From Fibrobacter succinogenes (GTDB taxonomy: Bacteria; Fibrobacterota; Fibrobacteria; Fibrobacterales; Fibrobacteraceae), in NCBI GenBank assembly GCA_902762795.1, contig CACWPM010000012.1, forward strand, positions 62,001 to 126,000: a stretch of 64,000 nt of DNA, in the 5' to 3' direction. Position 1 is the stretch's first letter. Every line of letters starts with the position of its first letter. This document shows, in pieces, positions 10,501 through 17,655 of this stretch. Position numbers and translations under genes: made by a program. Below the pieces are notes generated by a model. That model made no database searches. It was not told the DNA's origin and was given only the letters and a program-made list of their open reading frames with translations.

Positions 10501-10945
10501 CAAATGCGCAAAAACTCACGATCATGAGGATTCCCGTCCCATAAGCGAGGTTTCTCACACCCATCAATTCCTTGAGGTAACCACCACGCGCCGGAGACTG
10601 GAATGCCTGCAAAATAAAGAAAAGTCCCACCGATGCAAGCACCAGCGGAACGCTTTTATCGTAAGTTCCAAAACAGAATAGCCCAAGCACAGGAATAGAC
10701 AACAACGTCGTGTATAATAGCACTTTTTCCTTGGGATACTTATCCGAGAAAAAACCCGCAGGCGTTAAAAGCAAAATGCAAGGCAATAAGAAAAGCAAAT
10801 GCAACAAGTAAAATTGCCAGGAACCGGTCGCCGTAAGTCCCATACGGCTAAAAGCCAATTCCATTGTTCCGATAATTATTGTAGAAATGGCCACTTGAGT
10901 AAAAGCAAGGCCATAATAGGAGAAGAAACCCTGGTTCTTTTTCAT
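7523..10945 (-). CDS. MFS lysophospholipid transporter / acyltransferase / acyl-ACP synthetase fusion
   Basis: 1140 residues with three modules. Residues ~1-400 are a major-facilitator domain of LplT type. Residues ~405-610 are a PlsC acyltransferase with the HisX4Asp motif in SNHISYIDW and a later FPENALSPTG block. Residues ~640-1140 are an AMP-forming ligase with IIFSSGSEGTPKGVELTH and YKTGDKGHIDEDG. This is the LplT-Aas arrangement that imports lysophospholipid and re-acylates it with ACP-bound fatty acid at the inner membrane; E. coli has it as two genes. All key residues visible are intact. GGAATGGG precedes the ATG. The next gene downstream starts only 18 bases after its stop. Confidence 0.9.
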   Translation of the reverse strand: MKKNQGFFSYYGLAFTQVAISTIIIGTMELAFSRMGLTATGSWQFYLLHLLFLLPCILLLTPAGFFSDKYPKEKVLLYTTLLSIPVLGLFCFGTYDKSVPLVLASVGLFFILQAFQSPARGGYLKELMGVRNLAYGTGILMIVSFCAFVLTGLGLAFASLYNVCWPVLVAVGVLQLLGIFFALRLPAIGGYDRDLKFPWERYWNLVFARRKFSKAWSNRGIRQSIIGLSMFWVLIFLMVFVIQDQFCSGSLFGLDALVNYAILGAAIGLIGGFTFAMRMSNNFIETGLVPMGTAGSAILIYLIPFIPRPYNAIAFALLGFCAGMYMLPMFALLLYNSKPRSAGHVLAVNNMVQNVCVIAFDVFAILSMRLLGLDRMDLFFVLGIFCTGATIWALWIMPQSLLRQLLRTTLSLHYKFIVNGLKNLPWEGPVFLVSNHISYIDWALIQMASPRPLRFVLSRRSYEKWYVRLILSQMNVIDLDLAHPERAMQEAHESLLRGEAIVVFPENALSPTGNVNRFRMDYSSAIKDVPNLVLLPLYVQGLWGSSYSMASAGYQDTVHSGGRIVSVAFGMPMPVDCGNVQMMRAIQELSITAWEAYIRRLRPVASSWIRAAKRRKSSPVVFSPDGKHFSGYSLATAALTFANIFDKLLGRDEKCVGILIPPSGPGIFTNLAMLIKAKTVCNLNYSSSPETMDYCCKVAHVRTIVTAHAFVDKLKQKGVDLEGKLLCNYKVYYMEDLGKQYVKKPKLILNFLRVMLLPAWYLERRFFKKVNLDDVATIIFSSGSEGTPKGVELTHFNLMGNIKQCASVINVGPEDVFLGLLPMFHAFGFSITTMLCMVEGIPVATCPDPTDIRLIGRMAAEFKVTIMVATGTFLRMWGTSRYIHPLMFEHVRCIFAGAEKIREDIRNLYRTKFKLEIFEGFGCTETTPVASVNTKDFLLDDFKTVVVGNKPGTVGVPMPGCQFRIVDPDTLEELPLGTDGLILIGGAQIMKGYLNDPERTQNAIAMFNGRRWYKTGDKGHIDEDGFLTIVDRYSRFAKLGGEMVSLGAVDFKISENPLFDEIDHFAVAVPDGTKGEKIVLLYSGDKPEDDVKTMLRQIGLPALMIPGAVLKLDELPKLGSGKFDVQTGKKIAKERLGVSA

Positions 10946-11232
10946 TACCCATTCCTGTAATTATATTCAGAAGAAAACTAATACATAAAAACAGGTAACG
11001 ATAATTAGTAATGTAAAAATAACTACGGTATGATATATGAGCTAAACATGTAAGTTTTACGAAATAAAAATTTCCAAAAATTCTATATAATACACCGCAC
11101 TTTTCCAAATTTAAATTTTGGGGTAAAAACAGCTACTTTGAATTTTTTTTTCAAGAATTCATTACAAATCAGATCCTTATTTTATTTATATTAAGTTGGA
11201 GAGTTCTTTATTAGACCTTGCGGGAGTTAAAA
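10946..11232. promoter_or_regulatory. AT-rich divergent promoter region
   Basis: This 287-base gap separates the leftward acyltransferase fusion from the rightward lipoprotein array. It is very AT-rich, with TATATAAT-like stretches (for example near 11082) and a TTGGAGAG-rich end, and must hold promoters for both directions. GGGAG at 11222-11226 serves the first lipoprotein. No repeat or RNA structure recognised. Confidence 0.45.
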
Positions 11233-11766
11233 ATGTTTTACAAACACTGGAAAAAGATATCGCTTGCTTTGACCGCATTTTTTTGGTCCAGCTGTAACAA
11301 CGCGACTACCACGGAACCGCCCCTTTACGGAGTGCAGCCCGACATTTCCAGCAGTTCAGCAGCTCCAGTATCCAGTGCGATAGAATCGAGTTCCAGCGAA
11401 ACGACCGCAAAATCATCTTCAAGCAATCAGGCACAAAGCTCCAGCAGCGAAGATAAAATTTCAAGCAGTTCTGAGCCAATGCCTATGCCCGCCTACGGAG
11501 TCGAAATGCATTGCGAAGTCGTCTCGGAACAGGATTCCACGATTACATGCGAAAACGGCAACACCTGCACAAAAAAAGTAACATTACGACTCAATCCCGA
11601 TTACGAAGGTCACCCTTGCCTAACCCACGATCCTGAAAAAGAAAAAAGAGGAATTATAGAAGTCTGCCCTGATTACGGAGTCATATATTACAGTGACACA
11701 AAATACGAATGCAGCGATGGCATCACCTACGATGAAAACACGTTTAAGAAGCATTATAAAAATTAA
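11233..11766 (+). CDS. rSAM-associated Ser-linker lipoprotein 1
   Basis: 177 residues. The leader MFYKHWKKISLALTAFFWSSC gives Cys21 as lipid site. It is followed by PLYGV, a poly-Ser linker (~residues 30-80), then a Cys-rich end with two further YGV motifs (MPAYGVEMHC, CPDYGV) and a final YECSDGITYDENTFKKHYKN. The KHW leader, YGV motifs and CxDG end recur in the next genes, so they form one paralogous family placed beside a radical SAM enzyme; I infer they are its substrates. GGGAG five to seven bases ahead supports this ATG rather than an earlier in-frame start at 11218. First gene of the run. Confidence 0.8.
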   Translation: MFYKHWKKISLALTAFFWSSCNNATTTEPPLYGVQPDISSSSAAPVSSAIESSSSETTAKSSSSNQAQSSSSEDKISSSSEPMPMPAYGVEMHCEVVSEQDSTITCENGNTCTKKVTLRLNPDYEGHPCLTHDPEKEKRGIIEVCPDYGVIYYSDTKYECSDGITYDENTFKKHYKN

Positions 11767-11855
11767 TAAAGCAATTAGTTATTAGTAAACAGGGCGGTAA
11801 AGCCGCGATTATAATTCCTAACCACTAACCACCAACCACTTCCTAACACCTAAAA
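11767..11855. repeat. Heptamer spacer between lipoprotein genes 1 and 2
   Basis: From about 11816 it reads as consecutive degenerate heptamers (CCTAACC ACTAACC ACCAACC ...) up to the next ATG, with no Shine-Dalgarno. The first half has a small CG-rich hairpin (GGCGGTAAAGCCGC). Confidence 0.6.
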
Positions 11856-12557
11856 ATGAACATCCGCAAGCACTTAAAAAATCTTTTGCTCACGACTACA
11901 GCCCTCTTCTGGGCTAGCTGCTCGAGCGAAAACGACAGCACGTTTCCGACTATCGGTCAGGACACGCCGCCCGCTGTTGATCACGGAGCAAGTTCCGACA
12001 GCAATATCGAAAGCTCTAGCGAAAACGCAGCCGAAAGCAGTTCTTCCGAAGCCAATGCGCCAAGTTCCAGCAGCGAGTTTACGCAAGTTATCAATCCAGA
12101 AGAATCGTCTAGTTCCGCAGCAGAAAGTTCCAGCAGTCAAGTATCTTGCATGATTGACGGAAACTCGTTCTTTTACAAGGACAGAAGCGAAAAATACACA
12201 GAAAGTCAAGCGATTTCCCATGCAACCACACAAGTCCAATGGGACGCTGCTAAAAAAATCGGATTAATGATCCAAAACGACCTTAAGTCAAAAGGAGTCC
12301 CCCAATGCCTTCAAGACATGCAAGACTCTCTCGAAAGAAGTTTTGTTGCATTATATGGAGCCCCGGGCACACCTATCCCAAGTCAATACACATGCAGCGA
12401 CGGCACTACGCGCCCAACAAAGGAATACCTCGAACAGCAGAAATTTGACGAAGAACAAGCAAAGAAAAAGCCTCAATACGACGAAAAATACAATGAGGTT
12501 TACAAAGAAGAGACCGAAAAATTCAACAAAAAAATCAATGATTGCTTGGGACAATAA
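11856..12557 (+). CDS. rSAM-associated Ser-linker lipoprotein 2
   Basis: 233 residues. Leader MNIRKHLKNLLLTTTALFWASC gives Cys22 as lipid site, followed by a linker rich in Ser, Glu and Ala (~residues 45-97). The mature part has few Cys, a charged helical region, an FVALYGAPGTP segment (YGA rather than YGV) and YTCSDGTTRPTKEYLEQQ near the end, aligned with the CxDG end of its paralogues. Its first ~90 codons are nearly identical in DNA to those of the next gene, a recent duplication. No Shine-Dalgarno; preceded by heptamer spacer. Likely envelope-anchored; function unknown, proposed rSAM substrate. Confidence 0.78.
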   Translation: MNIRKHLKNLLLTTTALFWASCSSENDSTFPTIGQDTPPAVDHGASSDSNIESSSENAAESSSSEANAPSSSSEFTQVINPEESSSSAAESSSSQVSCMIDGNSFFYKDRSEKYTESQAISHATTQVQWDAAKKIGLMIQNDLKSKGVPQCLQDMQDSLERSFVALYGAPGTPIPSQYTCSDGTTRPTKEYLEQQKFDEEQAKKKPQYDEKYNEVYKEETEKFNKKINDCLGQ

Positions 12558-12658
12558 CAGCCAGAACTTAAACATACAACCAAACACCTACCACCTAAAA
12601 CCTATAGCCTAATCACAAATCACTTCCTACCGACAACTTCCTACTTCCGACTTTAATT
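12558..12658. repeat. Heptamer spacer between lipoprotein genes 2 and 3
   Basis: Degenerate heptamers (ACCTACC ACCTAAA ACCTATA GCCTAAT, later CTTCCTA) fill most of the 101 bases; no ribosome site before the ATG at 12659. Confidence 0.6.
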
Positions 12659-13870
12659 ATGAACATCCGCAAGCACTGGAAAAACCTCTTGCTCACGACG
12701 ACGGCCCTCTTTTGGGCAAACTGCACAAGCGAAAACGACAGCACGTTCCCGACAATCGGTCAGGACACGCCACCCGCTGTTGATCCCGGAGCAAGTTCCG
12801 ACAGCAATATCGAAAGTTCTAGCGAAAACGCAGCCGAAAGCAGTTCATCCGAAACCAAAGCCCCAAGTTCCAACAGCGCTGCTGAGCCCAGTTCCAGTAG
12901 TTTAAATCCTAACGTCTACAGACTTGCAAGCAATCCAAGCGTCACTTGCACATCAAGCTATATCAATGGAGGCAAATGCCTCGACGATGATGACGCCAAA
13001 AGCAACAAAGAAGCAATTCAAAGAAAAATCGACGAGTACAAAAAAACAGTTGAAGAAAACCAGACTCTGACATTGAAACAGCTCGACTCACTCGAAGAAA
13101 AAATAAACGCAAATCTAAAAGAATGGCTTGATGCTGACTATAAAGCGTATAGAACACCCAAATCTCATTGTACACATGTAGATCCTGGAACGTTGGTATA
13201 TAATTGTTCAAACAACAAAAGCCATGAAGCCAGTACATTAGTAACCGATTACGACAATCATATTCTCTATACAAAAGAAGAACACAGAGCACAATTTCCT
13301 GAAAAATATCAATCCAGTTCAAGTTCGGAGCCGGAATCCAGCAGCAGCGCCACGCCTCCATCTCCGCTTTGTCAAAAAAGCGATTTTACCACAGAAGCCG
13401 ATTTCAATAAAGCGTGGGAAGATGACAAAAAAGAGCTTTTAGACATCGCCAAGAAAGAACTCGGAACAAACCTTGCAGAAAAAGACTCTATTTGCCTTGA
13501 CCGCGTAGAACGCACTTATTGGTCTCCATCCACAGATGTTATTGCTAAAAAGCAAACCTGCGACGGCGAAACAGTCGTGAATCCGCGCTATCAACAGGAA
13601 CTCGACTCACTCAAAGCATCGGTAAAAAAAATAATCGACAAATGTATAGAATATTCAAAAATAGAACAAATCGCATGTGATATCAGCGCGATGTGCCCCG
13701 AATACGGCGTAGATTCTAAATGCACTTATAAATACAGCTGCAATGACGGTCTTTCATGTCGAAGAACTGAAGGCGAACGCGATTTGAATTGCAGCAACAA
13801 GCAAGGCGAAAATTTCAAATACACCCAAGAGGAATTCGAAAAGAAATATTATACGAAATGCCGTTATTAG
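12659..13870 (+). CDS. rSAM-associated Ser-linker lipoprotein 3 (long form)
   Basis: 403 residues, the largest of the set. Same leader type (MNIRKHWKNLLLTTTALFWANC, Cys22) and the same TIGQDTPPAVDPGASSDSN linker start as gene 2. Two poly-Ser linkers (~residues 55-85 and ~220-235) separate three Cys-containing segments. The last holds CPEYGVDSKCTYKYSCNDG and ends FKYTQEEFEKKYYTKCRY, which closely matches the end of gene 5. The two-linker layout suggests fusion of two ancestral lipoproteins without the second leader. No Shine-Dalgarno. Proposed multi-site substrate of the adjacent radical SAM enzyme. Confidence 0.8.
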   Translation: MNIRKHWKNLLLTTTALFWANCTSENDSTFPTIGQDTPPAVDPGASSDSNIESSSENAAESSSSETKAPSSNSAAEPSSSSLNPNVYRLASNPSVTCTSSYINGGKCLDDDDAKSNKEAIQRKIDEYKKTVEENQTLTLKQLDSLEEKINANLKEWLDADYKAYRTPKSHCTHVDPGTLVYNCSNNKSHEASTLVTDYDNHILYTKEEHRAQFPEKYQSSSSSEPESSSSATPPSPLCQKSDFTTEADFNKAWEDDKKELLDIAKKELGTNLAEKDSICLDRVERTYWSPSTDVIAKKQTCDGETVVNPRYQQELDSLKASVKKIIDKCIEYSKIEQIACDISAMCPEYGVDSKCTYKYSCNDGLSCRRTEGERDLNCSNKQGENFKYTQEEFEKKYYTKCRY

Positions 13871-13927
13871 TCAATAGTCATTGGTCCACACCCCTACAAC
13901 CTATTACCTAAAACCTACAACCTAATT
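13871..13927. repeat. Heptamer spacer between lipoprotein genes 3 and 4
   Basis: CCTATTA CCTAAAA CCTACAA CCTAATT runs directly into the ATG at 13928. This spacer is part of an 86-bp block (13898-13983) repeated exactly at 14395-14480. Confidence 0.7.
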
Positions 13928-14362
13928 ATGTACAAGCACTGGAAAAAAATCGCACTTGCAATCGCAGCATTCTTTTGGAACGGTTGCGATGATTCTTCAT
14001 CGACGCCAAATGATTCAGCTCTCTGCGAATACGGAGTCGAAGTACCCGAAGAATCCAGTTCAAGTTCAACTCCGACTTCATCAAGTTCCAGCAAAGAACC
14101 AATAGAGTGTATGCTTAGCACCATGATTTTCGACACCATCGAGTGCGGTCACTACTCGACAACCTATAATTATTTCAATTGCGATGACGGATTTGAATGT
14201 AGCCATACTCCAGAATGCGACAGCAAAATTTATTGCACAGATAAACAAGGCCATAAAACTTCTTACACCGTAGAAGAATTTTATACTAAATATTCGACGC
14301 AAAACGGATACTGCGAAAAATTGGCTTCAGGCGAAAAAATATGCATTCTATCTAATCACTAA
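13928..14362 (+). CDS. rSAM-associated Ser-linker lipoprotein 4
   Basis: 144 residues. Leader MYKHWKKIALAIAAFFWNGC, Cys20 lipidated. CEYGVEVPEE comes before a short poly-Ser linker; the mature end is Cys-rich: FNCDDGFEC, CDSKIYCTDKQGHK and YTVEEFYTKYSTQNGYC, matching the shared end pattern CxDGxxC ... C.D.QG ... EEF. Its first 56 coding bases and the spacer before it are exactly duplicated in gene 5. Proposed envelope lipoprotein and rSAM substrate; no independent function visible. Confidence 0.8.
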   Translation: MYKHWKKIALAIAAFFWNGCDDSSSTPNDSALCEYGVEVPEESSSSSTPTSSSSSKEPIECMLSTMIFDTIECGHYSTTYNYFNCDDGFECSHTPECDSKIYCTDKQGHKTSYTVEEFYTKYSTQNGYCEKLASGEKICILSNH

Positions 14363-14424
14363 CCACCAACCACTCCCCACCACCTACCACCTAAAACCTA
14401 TTACCTAAAACCTACAACCTAATT
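14363..14424. repeat. Heptamer spacer between lipoprotein genes 4 and 5
   Basis: ACCACCA ACCACTC ... CCTAAAA CCTATTA CCTAAAA CCTACAA CCTAATT leads into the ATG at 14425; part of the exact 86-bp duplication. Confidence 0.7.
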
Positions 14425-14784
14425 ATGTACAAGCACTGGAAAAAAATCGCACTTGCAATCGCAGCATTCTTTTGGAACGGCTGTAGCGACAACTCGTCAT
14501 CGAGTGACGTAAAATACGCATGCTCCCTTAAGGTAGGAGTTTGTCCCGAATATGGAGTTGATTTCTACTATTGCGAAAATCCAGAAGATTACCAATCCCC
14601 AGACATGAACAAAAAATGTACATTCACTCCTCGTGACCCATGCTCCAATTATTACGAATGTGAAGATGGGGCCACCTGTACAACATACGATAATGAAACA
14701 ATTATGAGATGCATCGATGCTCAAGGCAACCAAATTACCCAAGAGGAATTCGAAAAGAATTATTATGAGGAAAACCGTTACTAG
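14425..14784 (+). CDS. rSAM-associated lipoprotein 5 (short, Cys-rich)
   Basis: 119 residues. Same leader as gene 4, Cys20 lipidated, with only a short SSSS linker. The mature part is the clearest form of the shared module: VGVCPEYGVDFYYC, YECEDGATC, MRCIDAQGNQITQEEFEKNY and a terminal ENRY, with eight Cys. It lies directly before the radical SAM gene. Even Cys number would allow disulfides in the periplasm; alternatively YGV/Cys are modification sites. Short, but leader, module and duplication show it is a real gene. Confidence 0.8.
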   Translation: MYKHWKKIALAIAAFFWNGCSDNSSSSDVKYACSLKVGVCPEYGVDFYYCENPEDYQSPDMNKKCTFTPRDPCSNYYECEDGATCTTYDNETIMRCIDAQGNQITQEEFEKNYYEENRY

Positions 14785-14928
14785 TTTAGTTATTAGTCAA
14801 TAGTCAATGAAAGTGGTTAGTAAACAGGAATGTAAAAGGAACGTTCTTATCGCAATCCTAGCCACTAAACACAAACCACCAACCACCCTTATCCACTACA
14901 ACCTATTACCTAAGCCCTATAACCTATT
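14785..14928. repeat. Heptamer-rich spacer before the radical SAM gene
   Basis: TTAGTTA TTAGTCA ATAGTCA in the first part and CCTATTA CCTAAGC CCTATAA CCTATT at the end, again running into the ATG. No terminator hairpin, so transcription from the lipoprotein genes can read into the enzyme gene. Confidence 0.6.
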
Positions 14929-16005
14929 ATGAAACTCTCTCTCAAAAAGAAACTCGCTCTCGAAGCTTACCGCCTTTACCGCCACAACGAAATCAAGGCG
15001 CACCCGCTGACTTACTTTTTCTGGGAATGTACGCTGCGCTGCAATTTGCACTGCCTGCACTGCGGTAGCGACTGCGTGAAAGATGCCATCCCGGACATGC
15101 CCCGCGAAGACTTCATGAACGTACTCGACAAGCTCGCCCCGCACATTGACCCCAAACGCTTCATCGTGGTGATTACCGGCGGCGAACCACTCATGCGCCC
15201 CGACCTCGAAGAATGCGGTCAAGAAATCAAGAAACGCGGCTATCCCTGGGGCATGGTCACGAACGGACTTGCAATGACGCCCGAACGCTACACGCGACTC
15301 CTGAACGCAGGGCTGCGTTCGCTCACCATCAGCCTCGACGGCCTCGAAGCGAACCACAACCATTTCCGTGGCGACCCGCATAGCTTTGAACGCGCCCTCC
15401 GCGCCATCGACATGGCCGCCCATACCGATGGCCTCACTTTCGACGTGATGACTTGCGTAAACCGAGAAAACCTGAAGGAACTTCCGAAAATTCTCGACTT
15501 GCTTTTGAAAATCGGCGTGAAACGTTGGCGTGTCGCGACCGTGTTTCCGAAAGGACGTGCGAAAGACAATCCTCTGTTCCAGATGACAAACCAGGAATTC
15601 CGTCAAGTGTTCGACTTCATCCGTGAAGTGAAAAAGCTGAACGTCATTAACGTGAACTACGGCTGCGAAGGCTTCCTCGGCAGCTACGAAAAAGACGCTC
15701 GCAACTACCCGTTCTTCTGCCGTGCCGGCGTGAACGTATCCTCTGTGCTTTGCGATGGCAGCATCTCGGCATGCCCGAGCCTGCGCGGCGACTACATCCA
15801 GGGTAACATCTACAAAGACGACCTGTGGGATGTATGGCAGAACCGCTACCAGGTGATGCGCGACCACAGTTGGGCTAAAATCGGCGACTGCAAAAAATGC
15901 AAATACTGGCGCTACTGCGAAGGCTCCAGCTTGCACCTCCGTGATGAAAAGACGAAGGAATTAGCTTACTGCCATGTAGCGAGATTAGAAGCTGCTGGAG
16001 CGTAA
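14929..16005 (+). CDS. Radical SAM/SPASM enzyme of the rSAM/lipoprotein system
   Basis: 358 residues. The radical SAM [4Fe-4S] motif CNLHCLHC is at 38-45, with extra Cys at 34 and 49; GGEPLMRPDLEECG is the SAM-binding GGE block. The C-terminal SPASM region is complete: FFCRAGVNVSSVLCDGSISACPS, then CKKCKYWRYCEGSSLHLRD and a last Cys in AYCHV. Overall wording (YFFWECTLRC, GYPWGMVTNG, NVNYGCEGFLGSYE) agrees closely with my recollection of the TIGR04133 radical SAM family of Bacteroidetes, which is encoded beside small lipoproteins (TIGR04134). SPASM proteins usually modify ribosomal peptides. It acts in the cytoplasm, so any modification should precede export of the neighbours. Confidence 0.9.
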   Translation: MKLSLKKKLALEAYRLYRHNEIKAHPLTYFFWECTLRCNLHCLHCGSDCVKDAIPDMPREDFMNVLDKLAPHIDPKRFIVVITGGEPLMRPDLEECGQEIKKRGYPWGMVTNGLAMTPERYTRLLNAGLRSLTISLDGLEANHNHFRGDPHSFERALRAIDMAAHTDGLTFDVMTCVNRENLKELPKILDLLLKIGVKRWRVATVFPKGRAKDNPLFQMTNQEFRQVFDFIREVKKLNVINVNYGCEGFLGSYEKDARNYPFFCRAGVNVSSVLCDGSISACPSLRGDYIQGNIYKDDLWDVWQNRYQVMRDHSWAKIGDCKKCKYWRYCEGSSLHLRDEKTKELAYCHVARLEAAGA

Positions 16006-16066
16006 ATTCTTAAGTTCGAAGGAAAAGTATCCAGTCAAGTCCTAAACAAAAAGGAGAAGTTTATTT

Positions 16067-16585
16067 ATGATTTCATTTATCCGCAAGCATTGGGGAAACC
16101 TGGCTTTCGCCCTTGCCTCTTTCCTTTGGGCGGGGTGCACCGACGATGCGCAGCCCATGTATGGAGTCGTTCAAGCTCCAAACGAAAGTTCCAGCAGTTC
16201 CGTCGAATCTAGCAGTTCTGTAGCATCCAGCAGCTCTGTAACGTCAAGCTCTAGCGAAGGTATTCCGCGTATGTCAGCAACCGAATACGGCATCATGCCC
16301 GTCGATTGCTACACCACCTCCGTAAAAGATAGCAAAGGCACTTCTTATGATATTTTCGAATGCGACAACGGAAGGAGATTCCTTAAAAATTACCGCGTTT
16401 ACTCGGATAACGTAAAAGAAAAACTTCCCAACGACATTCTGTGGAGCGAACCATACCAAGGCGTCGAAGGCAAAAACTGCAACTTCAACGGAACTCCTCT
16501 TTGCGTGGATAAGGTGGACAAGCAAGGGCGCCGTAGCGGAGGATGCAGACCCACCATCGAATGTCCTTACAAGTCCGAAGATTAG
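16067..16585 (+). CDS. rSAM-associated Ser-linker lipoprotein 6
   Basis: 172 residues. Leader ends LASFLWAGC (Cys24), then QPMYGVVQAPNE, a poly-Ser linker (~residues 41-64) and ATEYGIMPVDC. The mature domain has FECDNGRRF, the equivalent of the CxDG motif, and a CNFNGTPLC ... CRPTIEC tail, but not the EEFEKxYY end. It is the only copy after the enzyme gene and, like gene 1, has a good Shine-Dalgarno (AAGGAG). The MYGV-after-lipobox arrangement is the one most like the Bacteroidetes partners. Proposed substrate of the radical SAM enzyme. Confidence 0.8.
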   Translation: MISFIRKHWGNLAFALASFLWAGCTDDAQPMYGVVQAPNESSSSSVESSSSVASSSSVTSSSSEGIPRMSATEYGIMPVDCYTTSVKDSKGTSYDIFECDNGRRFLKNYRVYSDNVKEKLPNDILWSEPYQGVEGKNCNFNGTPLCVDKVDKQGRRSGGCRPTIECPYKSED

Positions 16586-16637
16586 CGATATTTCTCCGAA
16601 GCGGACCCAGAACTTACCAAACAACGAGCAAAAAAAA

Positions 16638-16672
16638 GCGCCCGGTTCACAAAGAACCGAGCGTCTTTTATT
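16638..16672. terminator. Bidirectional terminator
   Basis: Stem GCGCCCGGTTC / GAACCGAGCGT with an A-run before and TTTTATTTT after; ends the rSAM/lipoprotein run and the converging lipoprotein gene. Confidence 0.85.
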
Positions 16673-16691
16673 TTAAACTATATTCGAGAAG

Positions 16692-17588
16692 TTACTTGGC
16701 TTCGAAATAGTAAGTCTGGACAGTCTTTCCATCCTGGGAGAGCTGGATAATCTGCTTGCCCTTCGGAAGGGTGCCCGTAATCTTGAAGAGGTTTTCAGCA
16801 ACGTATTCGACCTTGAGATCGGTTGCCTTGTCCTTGACCGGGAACACACCGTTCGTTTCGCCTGCGCCAAAGCCCTTGCAGTCCTTGTGAGATGCAATCG
16901 GAGCAACGACTGCCGGATAAGTCTTAGCAATAAGCGGAGTCGTCACGGAAGATGCATTGCGGAAGAACACTTCAAGCTTGCTATCGACCACGCGCGGTTC
17001 CGGGAGGTTCGTGACCTGAGCGGCAACCTGAGCAACGGCCTTCTTAGCCTTCTTGCCTTTCTTACCCTTCTGCGGAACGCCAATCTTTTCGGCAATACTT
17101 GCAGTAGAATTTCCACTCTGCTGCGGCATTGTCAAACGGTAACCGGCAATGGATTCATTGCAGTTCGTAGAATAGACAACCCACTTGTTATCAATCTTGA
17201 GCGGGCCTTCCGAAGTGCCCTGATAAAGACCCGGATCGACCTGGGCGCTGTAAATGTAAAGACGAAGCGTTGCATTCGGATTCTGTTCAGTCGTTTCGAT
17301 GCGCATACGGGTCTTCACGTACTTGGAGCGACCTGCATAAACTCTATAGGAACCAACCGGAACCTTGACAAACTTGAACTTACCCTTGCGGAGTTCCTGG
17401 TTGAATTCGTACTTCTTGGAAAGAGTGGTGTAAATCGTGGAATCCATACCGACGGTAGGCATTTCCAACGGCTTACCGGTGAAAGCATCGCAAACTTCAC
17501 CTTCGATAGTACCAGTTTTACCGCTATCACAAGCAGTCATAGCGAGAGCAATGATGGCAGCGGCACAAATGCTAAGTTTCTTTTTCAT
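16692..17588 (-). CDS. Lipoprotein with carboxypeptidase-regulatory-like domain
   Basis: 298 residues. Leader MKKKLSICAAAIIALAMTAC, Cys20 lipidated. Residues ~25-100 (GTIEGEVCDAFTGKPLEMP ... GKFKFVKVPVGSYRVYAG) form a CarboxypepD_reg-like beta sandwich. A Lys-rich linker (KKGKKGKKAKKA, ~175-190) leads to a second domain without a recognised match. No catalytic motif. It probably sits in the envelope as a structural or binding protein. Own transcription unit between two terminators. It faces the lipoprotein/rSAM locus but shares none of its motifs. Confidence 0.75.
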   Translation of the reverse strand: MKKKLSICAAAIIALAMTACDSGKTGTIEGEVCDAFTGKPLEMPTVGMDSTIYTTLSKKYEFNQELRKGKFKFVKVPVGSYRVYAGRSKYVKTRMRIETTEQNPNATLRLYIYSAQVDPGLYQGTSEGPLKIDNKWVVYSTNCNESIAGYRLTMPQQSGNSTASIAEKIGVPQKGKKGKKAKKAVAQVAAQVTNLPEPRVVDSKLEVFFRNASSVTTPLIAKTYPAVVAPIASHKDCKGFGAGETNGVFPVKDKATDLKVEYVAENLFKITGTLPKGKQIIQLSQDGKTVQTYYFEAK

Positions 17589-17611
17589 TTTGCGTCCTCT
17601 AGGGTTAATAA

Positions 17612-17640
17612 GACAAAAGCCTCCCTAATTAGGGAGGCCC
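17612..17640 (-). terminator. Terminator downstream of rpmE
   Basis: Perfect palindrome GCCTCCCTAATTAGGGAGGC followed on the minus strand by TTTTGT, 16 bases past the L31 stop. Confidence 0.85.
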
Positions 17641-17655
17641 TAAACTTTAAGAAGA

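Noticed and set aside
14917-15936. 339-codon open frame on the minus strand opposite the radical SAM gene
   Set aside because: Shadow of a strongly conserved plus-strand enzyme; its protein is Val/Ala/Phe-rich with no motif.
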